Source: Thermoproteales archaeon (lineage in GTDB: Archaea; Thermoproteota; Thermoprotei; Thermoproteales; Thermocladiaceae). Taken from it: DNA of 20,110 bases. Positions within the stretch are counted from its first letter, which is position 1; the number at the start of each line of letters is the position of its first letter. The DNA is taken from positions 1 to 20,110 of the forward strand of contig JAMOMD010000001.1 of the NCBI GenBank assembly GCA_027068725.1, written 5' to 3'. The notes beneath the pieces were generated by a model. That model made no database searches and was not told where the DNA came from. It saw only the letters and a program-made list of their open reading frames with translations. The translations under genes were made by a program, and so were the position numbers. Shown one piece after another: positions 14,819-20,110 of this stretch.

Positions 14819-16372
14819 CTAAGGTACAACTCCAGACTTGACCTTGTAGTACGTGTCCTCAGGATTTAGGTAGTAGTTTCTCATAACTCTAAAGACTGTC
14901 GCAGGATCTCTGAGATTATACTCCACCATTGCTTGCAGAATCTCCTTTCTTCTATTGAACTCCTCGTACAGCTGCTCTAGAGGAACTAGCCTATCTCTTG
15001 CAATTTGTTTGAACAATGCACTTTTTAGTCTTCCATTAGAGTCTAGTACTGGAACTAACTTGTCGAGTGCTGTATTGTATCTAAATACTGTAACAAATCT
15101 CGGCTTACCATCAACGAATCCTCTAAATTCCTTAATTTCTATTACTCTTCTAGCAACCTTATCATACACTTTCACTTTCTGAATATTACAGAACACGTGC
15201 GCAAGCCTTAGCAACATCTTTGGTACATTCATTGGCTTTGACAAGAACCTCATCAGAGCACCCTCTACAGAGTCTGCATGTAGCGTAGTTAGTCCAGCAT
15301 GACCACTTGCAAATGCTTGAAATAGAACGTATGCCTCTTCGCCTCTAACCTCGCCAACTACAACATAGTCAGGACGAATTCTCATAGACATCTTCACTAG
15401 ATCAAACTGCGAGATCTCGCGTACCTGTGCTGTAAATGATGGACGCGTCACTAGTGCAACCCACTGCTCGTGCGGTATGTTGAGCTCGCGCGTATCTTCA
15501 ATAGTGACTATCCTAGCTTCAGGTCTAATTAGGTACAGCAGACAGTTCAAGAGCGTTGTCTTTCCAGAGCCAGTGGGGCCAATTATTATTATATTGTACT
15601 TGTAGTCTATCACTAGCCATAGGTACGCTGCAGCTTCTGGACTTAGCGTTCCTATCTTTATTAAGTCAACTATAGTGAAGGGCTCTGCTTTGAATTTTCT
15701 AATGTTTATACAGTGACCCAGCGGTGCAATATCGTTGAGCGCAATCTCAACTCTAGCAAAGTTTCCTATTAGACCTTCTAAAATTGGATTAGCAGAACTC
15801 ACATTTTTTCCGATGAGCTGCGCAAGCTTGACAATGTACTGATATATCTCCTCTTTCGTTTCAAATACTATATTAGTTCTCAAGTGCTCGTAGTACGTGT
15901 GCCAGATGTAGACTGGTCTCTGTGGTCCATTTACGTTAATATCTTCTATATGAGGATCTCTCAATAATGGATCAAGCTTTCCAAAGCCAAGTACATCGCG
16001 CATCACATAGTACATGTACTTTTTCAGTACAGTATCAGGAACATTTAGTTTCAATTCCTTCGCAATGCTTCTAACATACTTATCGAGTAATTCGTGAGGA
16101 ATCACAGGACGAGGTTTTAATACGACATCTATCAATTTCTTATCACGAAGAAGCTTCTCTCTGAGTCTTGTCATTAGAAGGTTCAAATTCTTCTTATCCT
16201 CCTCTGTTAGCGGAGGCTCTATGACATTGTATACGAGCATTCCTGTTGATTCGTCTTTGTAAATTACCGCGTAGACGTAGCCGGGCACGATGGGGTACAC
16301 ATCCTTAAGAAGCATCTCAGGGCCTGGCAGTGGGACAGTAAGTTCCTCCTTTGCAGTCGTTGCGAGTGTCAT
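14819..16372 (-). CDS. Type II/IV secretion or pilus assembly ATPase (TadA/GspE superfamily)
   Basis: This hexameric ATPase should drive assembly of a pilus or secretion filament. The 517 residues contain an N-terminal domain (about 90-250, with VLGFGKLDPLLRDPHIEDIN) and the motor domain. Motifs are complete: Walker A GPTGSGKTT at 265-273, Asp box TIEDTREL at 290-297, Walker B VVVGEVRGEEA at 337-347, and His box GHAGLTTLHADS at 357-368. It precedes a TadC-like gene on the same strand and is divergent from a second TadB/TadC-like gene. No prepilin or prepilin peptidase gene is in the window. It resembles archaeal Ups/Aap/Epd-type pilus ATPases rather than a DNA-transfer VirB11, but that choice is inference from the neighbours. 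Confidence 0.93.
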   Translation of the reverse strand: MTLATTAKEELTVPLPGPEMLLKDVYPIVPGYVYAVIYKDESTGMLVYNVIEPPLTEEDKKNLNLLMTRLREKLLRDKKLIDVVLKPRPVIPHELLDKYVRSIAKELKLNVPDTVLKKYMYYVMRDVLGFGKLDPLLRDPHIEDINVNGPQRPVYIWHTYYEHLRTNIVFETKEEIYQYIVKLAQLIGKNVSSANPILEGLIGNFARVEIALNDIAPLGHCINIRKFKAEPFTIVDLIKIGTLSPEAAAYLWLVIDYKYNIIIIGPTGSGKTTLLNCLLYLIRPEARIVTIEDTRELNIPHEQWVALVTRPSFTAQVREISQFDLVKMSMRIRPDYVVVGEVRGEEAYVLFQAFASGHAGLTTLHADSVEGALMRFLSKPMNVPKMLLRLAHVFCNIQKVKVYDKVARRVIEIKEFRGFVDGKPRFVTVFRYNTALDKLVPVLDSNGRLKSALFKQIARDRLVPLEQLYEEFNRRKEILQAMVEYNLRDPATVFRVMRNYYLNPEDTYYKVKSGVVP

Positions 16373-16438
16373 CTACGTTAGCTTAGTATAATTCAGCTGA
16401 AAATCTTTTTCTTCACTACTTTATATTGTGATACTGGT
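16373..16438. promoter_or_regulatory. Divergent promoter region of the two halves of the secretion module
   Basis: The 66-bp gap between the ATPase ATG and the GTG of the divergent membrane protein holds an A/T-rich element GAAAATCTTTTT (16399-16410). It is about 26-34 nt from both start codons and might serve either strand. TAGTATAAT (16384-16392) and CTTTATATT (16419-16427) lie too close to the starts for leaderless use. Exact promoter assignment is uncertain. Confidence 0.35.
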
Positions 16439-17587
16439 GTGTCTGTGAAAAAACGAGTAGCCGAGAGTATTATCAAGCTCTTTATAAAATTGAGAGAATT
16501 GATAGAGCGATTAATGAATTATTTAGAAGACAAGTTTGGATATAGAGTTCCTAGAAAAGAAACACCTGAACTACACATTCCACGCTACAGAGAGATCACA
16601 TTGGAGAAGGTTCTTCTGCTTCTTCCAGCAGTCGCATTTCTGATAATAGTAGTTCTATTCGTCACTAACGTTCTCGCGGCTGCTTCACATATTGTGCCCA
16701 TAGTGTGGGCAGTGATATTCGGCTTGAAGATACCGATACCATACTCAATACTTGAGCCACGCTTTGTTGCAACAGTTGTGCTATTACTAACAATATCGTT
16801 TGTTCCAGTAGCAGTATACTCATACACTAATTACAGACTCTCGACAAAGGTTGAGGAGCAGCTACCTGTAGTTACGAGAATAGTTGCTGACACCTTGAGA
16901 ACAGGAGAAACTGTTGAGAGAGCTGTCGAGCTGATTGCGAGAAGTGGACTTTCTCCAATAAATACCGTGTTTGCACGTGCACTACTTCTAAGCAGGTACG
17001 GTCACATGACCATAGTTGATAGCATAAGAGAGGTCGGCCGTAGCATGCGACTGCCAAGTCTCCTCAGGTTTGCTGATCTTCTAGATGTTGCTTTTCGATA
17101 TGGTGCAAGATCCGAGGAGATGCTCGATATAGCATCTCGCACAATGGAGGCTCTGCAGTCTTACAAGAGGGAACGTGTGATTCATCTACGTCCATACATC
17201 GCCCTGATATACACAATAGTGTTCGTGTACGTGTTCATGTGTGCAGTAATAGCATCAATACTTGTGTCACTCCCTGTATCACACATAACACTACCAACAG
17301 TGCCAGTTCCTCAGCGAGCTACAATATCGTTATCGGAAATTAAGACCTTGATGATGAACAGCATATTGGCACTAATGCAGTACATACTTGTTGTACAACT
17401 TCTAGCATCATCCTTCATAATAGGTAGAGTTGTATACGAGAACCCACTCTGCGGACTAATACACTTCATAGTACTAGCACCAACAAGTCTAGCACTAACA
17501 TACGGTCTCGCAGCAGTCCTTGTCCCACTAATGAAGATCGCCGTAGCTACAAGTCCTACAGCAACCGCTACTTCTGTACTTCACTAG
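16439..17587 (+). CDS. Second secretion platform membrane protein (TadB/TadC-like)
   Basis: This 382-aa protein is a second single-domain T2SSF protein, presumably partnering the 319-aa one and the ATPase. A charged cytosolic N-terminus (1-55) is followed by transmembrane segments at about 57-80 and 108-130. A T2SSF domain follows (about 138-245, containing EEQLPVVTRIVADTLRTGET and YGHMTIVDSIREVGRSMRLP), then transmembrane segments at about 252-278, 310-330 and 340-366. The segment EEQLPVVTRIVADTLRTGET is the usual family entry helix. The start GTG 16439 has a close alternative GTG at 16445. The gene is divergent from the ATPase and its 3' end overlaps the end of the zinc-ribbon gene by 20 bp. 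Confidence 0.85.
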   Translation: MSVKKRVAESIIKLFIKLRELIERLMNYLEDKFGYRVPRKETPELHIPRYREITLEKVLLLLPAVAFLIIVVLFVTNVLAAASHIVPIVWAVIFGLKIPIPYSILEPRFVATVVLLLTISFVPVAVYSYTNYRLSTKVEEQLPVVTRIVADTLRTGETVERAVELIARSGLSPINTVFARALLLSRYGHMTIVDSIREVGRSMRLPSLLRFADLLDVAFRYGARSEEMLDIASRTMEALQSYKRERVIHLRPYIALIYTIVFVYVFMCAVIASILVSLPVSHITLPTVPVPQRATISLSEIKTLMMNSILALMQYILVVQLLASSFIIGRVVYENPLCGLIHFIVLAPTSLALTYGLAAVLVPLMKIAVATSPTATATSVLH

Positions 17588-18542
17588 CAAGAAGACTCTT
17601 AACTAGAGACTCAAGCTTCTCTCTAAGCTCCTGTATGTTAGAGAATTTTATTAATTTGACAGCACCTTTAAACGACAACGAGTCACAAGACATTCCAAGA
17701 GCCTTCAGAGAATCCTCATGGCATAGCACTACTATATCAAACGACTCTGGAAGGTCTAGAACTAGGCTAGATAATTTTGTTATATCTTTCTCATTAAATA
17801 CAGGAAACACACATATGTTTCTACTATCTAGCTTAACCATGTACGGTATACTATGTCTAAGACCTGACAATCCTCTAATCTCGAAATTAACTTCATATTC
17901 GAGATCAAATTTCTTAGCAAGCTCAACCAGGAGCTTCTGTATGTCCTCGAAAATGAACATTGTTACAGTCTCCTGAAGCATAGTTCTGTTTATTGCATAT
18001 GTTGGCACTCTCTTGACTTTTATAGACTTTATATCAAATACTTGACTACAGCTCAAGCACCTGAACTTTAGTAAAGGCATGTCAAACCTTGCACCACAGT
18101 TATGGCAGACAAATATTCTGCCATATATTCTTAGTTCGCTAATTTCTTCAATAACCTCACCACAGCCTGGACAAACAAATTTTCCACTCTTTTTGAAGTC
18201 TCTTGATAGCCCAATATAGCCACATTTCACATGTGCAACAAGTTCTGTGAGTTCGACATCGTTAGAGCCACATCTGGGACAGGTTGGCATTACAGCTACA
18301 GTGTAGCTCTCGCAGTTGGGGCAAGCTACGATGCTTATGAAACCTGACTGGACAAGTATACCTCGCTGTACGAGCTTCTCAATGCTCTCCTCTGTTAGCT
18401 GTATGCCTCCTACGTAGTACCTAATGCCGTCTTTTCCTATGACTGTGGACAGCTTGTCTATGTTAGCTTCCTTTCTTATCCTGTCCAGTATCTGCGATAG
18501 GCTGGCAGTACCATCAGGTAGCTGCCTCTCCTCGCTCGTCAT
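17568..18542 (-). CDS. Multi-zinc-ribbon protein, TackOD1-like
   Basis: This 324-aa protein (from ATG 18542) resembles the TackOD1 output domain described in TACK archaea, a predicted metal-binding module without a known activity. It has an N-terminal helical region, then three likely zinc sites. Numbered from the chosen start, these are C74/C77 with C88/C91 (CPNC, CPRC), H104/C107 with C124/C127 (HVKCGYIG, CPGC), and C146/C149 with C162/C165 (CHNC, CLSC). The C-terminal 140 residues form an alpha/beta domain with GLSGLRH near 224-230, a pattern reminiscent of restriction-endonuclease-like folds, but no catalytic set is evident. ATG 18542 is preferred over GTG 18560 because GAGGAG lies six bases before it. 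The gene follows the AcnX gene by a few bases, so they form an operon. Confidence 0.75.
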   Translation of the reverse strand: MTSEERQLPDGTASLSQILDRIRKEANIDKLSTVIGKDGIRYYVGGIQLTEESIEKLVQRGILVQSGFISIVACPNCESYTVAVMPTCPRCGSNDVELTELVAHVKCGYIGLSRDFKKSGKFVCPGCGEVIEEISELRIYGRIFVCHNCGARFDMPLLKFRCLSCSQVFDIKSIKVKRVPTYAINRTMLQETVTMFIFEDIQKLLVELAKKFDLEYEVNFEIRGLSGLRHSIPYMVKLDSRNICVFPVFNEKDITKLSSLVLDLPESFDIVVLCHEDSLKALGMSCDSLSFKGAVKLIKFSNIQELREKLESLVKSLLASEVQK

Positions 18543-18548
18543 CTGCTT

Positions 18549-18554
18549 CTCCTC
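18549..18554 (-). promoter_or_regulatory. Strong Shine-Dalgarno deciding the zinc-ribbon start
   Basis: The minus strand reads GAGGAG, six bases before ATG 18542 and inside the extra codons that GTG 18560 would add. This is how a downstream gene of an archaeal operon is expected to look, unlike the leaderless first genes nearby. Confidence 0.6.
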
Positions 18555-18563
18555 GTGCACCTT

Positions 18564-19694
18564 TTATTGAGACTCGCTTATTGCCTCTTCGAGTCTGTTG
18601 AAGTCGAGTATGCGGACTTCGACTCCTTTCAATACTCTCTCTAGATAATGTGCCTGCTTTACAGAGTTTGTTAATACAACATCAAAATTATTCTCTACAT
18701 AATTAACTAAGTAAGACACGAAGAGACACGTATCTGCGAGTATATCAACGTTACCTCGAGACAAGGTTCCAAGTCTTGACTTCACGAAACGTGATGTAAA
18801 TACTAGACATTTCGCACCTAGGCCAGATAGAGCTTCTACACAGCGTACTGTAGCCTCGTACGACAGATGTGGACAGCCAACCACTATTAGTGATCTTCTC
18901 TTCGCGAGCTCGACTTTATCACTTGAGATAACTTCCCTGTACTCTTTAGAGATGTCGGTGGGGTCTATCGTTACCTTATCTTCAAAATCTGCAATATTCT
19001 TGTAATAGTCTGAGCGCGGTGTTATGCCTTCTAAGACTACAAATACATTATTAGAGAAAGTCACGTAAGCTGCCAGGAACGATTTCACACATTCTTTACT
19101 GTGAAAAATCTCTGATGCATTTTCAATATAAGGAACAGCTTCGCCAAAAGTCTCAGCTAGATACTTGCCTAATATGCCAGCTCTAACGTAGGTTAGTCTT
19201 CCTGTTCGTAGCTTTACAAGTACGCGCGGTATCCTATTCTCTAGCAACATCTTGCCTATTCTCGGTGCGCGACCACATAACGCGCACAGTAGTGCAAGAG
19301 GGCCAGGGAACTTCTCGCAGTATGCGTCGTGAACTGATGCTATGTATGCGGCGGCGCTAGATTCTGCCCAAGCATAGTACCTCCTAGGTCTAACACGTAC
19401 AAACTCGTAGGGTGTACACGTGAGCACTGTCGATACGCCAAGGCTCCTCAAGGTACGTACGATTTCCTGCTGTGGATCTTGTGCAGAGAGTACGTCAAGA
19501 TCTAGTGCACCAGGGTTACAGGTTGTGAAGACGCGAACATGTGAGCGATGTCTCTCCAAGTCCTTGATGTACTCTAGACCTGCCTCGCCAATGTTCACGT
19601 ACGATATTCCTGAAATATGTGCACTCTCTATGTCAACAACCTCATCTGTGCCAAGTGCTTTAGCGATCTTGAGAAGCTTATCTTCGAGACTCAT
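18564..19694 (-). CDS. Aconitase X large (catalytic) subunit; candidate phosphomevalonate dehydratase
   Basis: AcnX large subunits are iron-sulfur dehydratases. In Aeropyrum the archaeal enzyme dehydrates 5-phosphomevalonate in the archaeal mevalonate pathway to isoprenoid lipids. The 376 aa contain the family signatures SAHISGISYVNIGEAGLEYI at 24-43, TTCNPGALDLD at 57-67, TCTPYEF at 92-98 and AWAESSAAA at 108-116. The three likely cluster cysteines are Cys93 (TCTPY), Cys274 (GCPH) and Cys323 (ADTC). One difference stands out: after AESSA, family members usually carry a NSVLGARTNREG-like loop, but here it reads ASVHDAYCEKFPG. The small swivelling subunit is not in the window. The gene starts a two-gene operon with the zinc-ribbon gene and shares a TATA box with the divergent DUF211 gene. 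Confidence 0.85.
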   Translation of the reverse strand: MSLEDKLLKIAKALGTDEVVDIESAHISGISYVNIGEAGLEYIKDLERHRSHVRVFTTCNPGALDLDVLSAQDPQQEIVRTLRSLGVSTVLTCTPYEFVRVRPRRYYAWAESSAAAYIASVHDAYCEKFPGPLALLCALCGRAPRIGKMLLENRIPRVLVKLRTGRLTYVRAGILGKYLAETFGEAVPYIENASEIFHSKECVKSFLAAYVTFSNNVFVVLEGITPRSDYYKNIADFEDKVTIDPTDISKEYREVISSDKVELAKRRSLIVVGCPHLSYEATVRCVEALSGLGAKCLVFTSRFVKSRLGTLSRGNVDILADTCLFVSYLVNYVENNFDVVLTNSVKQAHYLERVLKGVEVRILDFNRLEEAISESQ

Positions 19695-19725
19695 CTATCA
19701 GCGACAGAGCACGCTTACATTATGA

Positions 19726-19733
19726 TTTATAAA
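19726..19733. promoter_or_regulatory. Palindromic TATA box shared by AcnX and DUF211 genes
   Basis: TTTATAAA is its own reverse complement and is the only strong TATA in the gap. Its centre is about 35 nt from the AcnX ATG (19694) and about 30 nt from GTG 19760 of the DUF211 gene. It is only about 6 nt from the upstream ATG 19736, so a transcript from it would exclude that ATG. Confidence 0.55.
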
Positions 19734-19759
19734 CGATGACTATACTTACACGACTGTTG

Positions 19760-20068
19760 GTGTCTAAATTGCCTAAAGTATCGAAGGTTAGAAGAGTAGT
19801 GCTTGACGTGGACATACCATCTAGGATATCTATAGTGGATCTCGCTAACGAGATCCTGAAGGTGCCCGGAGTGAAAGCCGTCAACATAACAGTCGAGGAG
19901 ACTGACGTTGATGTGCTGGGACTAGTCGTCATTGTTGAAGGAGATAACATAGACTTCGAAGAGCTGAAGAAGGTCATAGAGAACCATGGCGCAGCAATCC
20001 ACGGAGTAGATCAGATAGCAGTCGGCGACTACATAATAGAGTATCCTGTGAGACCAACAAGGCGATAA
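19760..20068 (+). CDS. DUF211 family small archaeal protein
   Basis: The protein belongs to the archaeal DUF211 family of about 90-100 residues with a ferredoxin-like fold; its role is not established. Recognisable segments are VRRVVLDVDIPSRISIVDLA, VPGVKAVNITVEETDVDVLG and IEGDNIDFEELKKVIENHGA-like text (here VEGDNIDFEELKKVIENHGA), ending in IHGVDQIAVGDYI. I chose GTG 19760 (102 aa) rather than ATG 19736. Family proteins start a few residues before VRRLVLDV, and the TTTATAAA box overlaps the region just before ATG 19736, placing the transcription start near 19756. TTG 19757 is equally possible. Confidence 0.85.
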   Translation: MSKLPKVSKVRRVVLDVDIPSRISIVDLANEILKVPGVKAVNITVEETDVDVLGLVVIVEGDNIDFEELKKVIENHGAAIHGVDQIAVGDYIIEYPVRPTRR

Positions 20069-20075
20069 TGTACAA

Positions 20076-20085
20076 GTTATATAAG
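20076..20085 (+). promoter_or_regulatory. Promoter of the next gene, which starts at or beyond the window end
   Basis: GTTATATAAG lies just after the DUF211 stop. A start 25-26 nt downstream would fall near 20106, where a GTG (20106-20108) is found two bases from the end of the window. The following gene is probably leaderless and begins there or shortly after, on the plus strand. Confidence 0.45.
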
Positions 20086-20110
20086 CAACAGAAGACTAGG
20101 TCAGAGTGCG

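Noticed and set aside
1..20110. tRNA genes, CRISPR arrays, insertion sequences or an origin of replication
   Set aside because: I found no T-arm-like tRNA signature, no regularly spaced repeats, no transposase frame or terminal inverted repeats, and no cluster of repeated origin-type boxes, despite the replication genes present. Reading by eye cannot fully exclude a degenerate example.

Overview
The window looks like chromosomal DNA of a hyperthermophilic crenarchaeon (Thermoproteota), most likely Desulfurococcales-like. The gene content points there: a B3-type family B DNA polymerase, archaeal DnaG, topoisomerase VI, KEOPS subunits Bud32 and Pcc1, archaeal/eukaryotic-type ribosomal proteins (L15e, S15, S3Ae), a Dim2/Pno1-like KH protein, an archaeal Tad-type secretion ATPase and a TackOD1-type zinc protein. 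Genes are tightly packed, GTG starts are common, and TATA-like boxes (CTTAAAA, CTTATTA, TTTATAA) often lie 25-36 nt before the start codon, as in leaderless archaeal transcription. I see no tRNA, rRNA, CRISPR array, insertion sequence or phage gene. The order-level placement is inference.

Layout. 1-2.7 kb: 3' part of a DNA polymerase gene, convergent with dnaG. 2.7-4.3 kb: methionine aminopeptidase, convergent with L15e. 4.36-6.05 kb: two poorly known divergent genes, one a degenerate relative of CoA-disulfide reductase/NADH oxidase flavoproteins and one a possible winged-helix protein. 6.09-8.87 kb: the top6B-top6A pair. 8.87-9.64 kb: an unknown protein with a ribbon-helix-helix-like N-terminus and a tandem repeat in its promoter. 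9.75-12.96 kb: a co-directional informational cluster of bud32, rps15, a catalytically dead RecJ/Cdc45-like gene, pcc1 and rps3ae. 13.1-13.8 kb: Dim2-like KH protein. 13.8-17.6 kb: a Tad/type IV pilus-like module of one ATPase and two single-domain membrane platform proteins, with no visible pilin. 17.6-19.7 kb: a two-gene operon of an aconitase-X large subunit (candidate phosphomevalonate dehydratase) and a multi-zinc-ribbon protein. 19.76-20.07 kb: a DUF211 protein, followed by the promoter of the next gene.

How the genes work together. Most of the region serves information processing: DNA synthesis (PolB, the Cdc45-like replisome protein), topology (Topo VI), RNA handling (DnaG/exosome), tRNA t6A modification (Bud32, Pcc1), ribosome assembly and structure (S15, S3Ae, L15e, Dim2) and N-terminal methionine removal. 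The accessory part is the secretion/pilus module beside the zinc-ribbon gene. The most interesting leads are the inactivated RecJ/Cdc45-like gene between rps15 and pcc1, the split Tad platform without pilins, the degenerate flavoprotein, the altered substrate loop in the AcnX protein, two TATA boxes apparently shared by divergent genes, and near-identical Gln/Ala-rich tails on L15e and Top6B.
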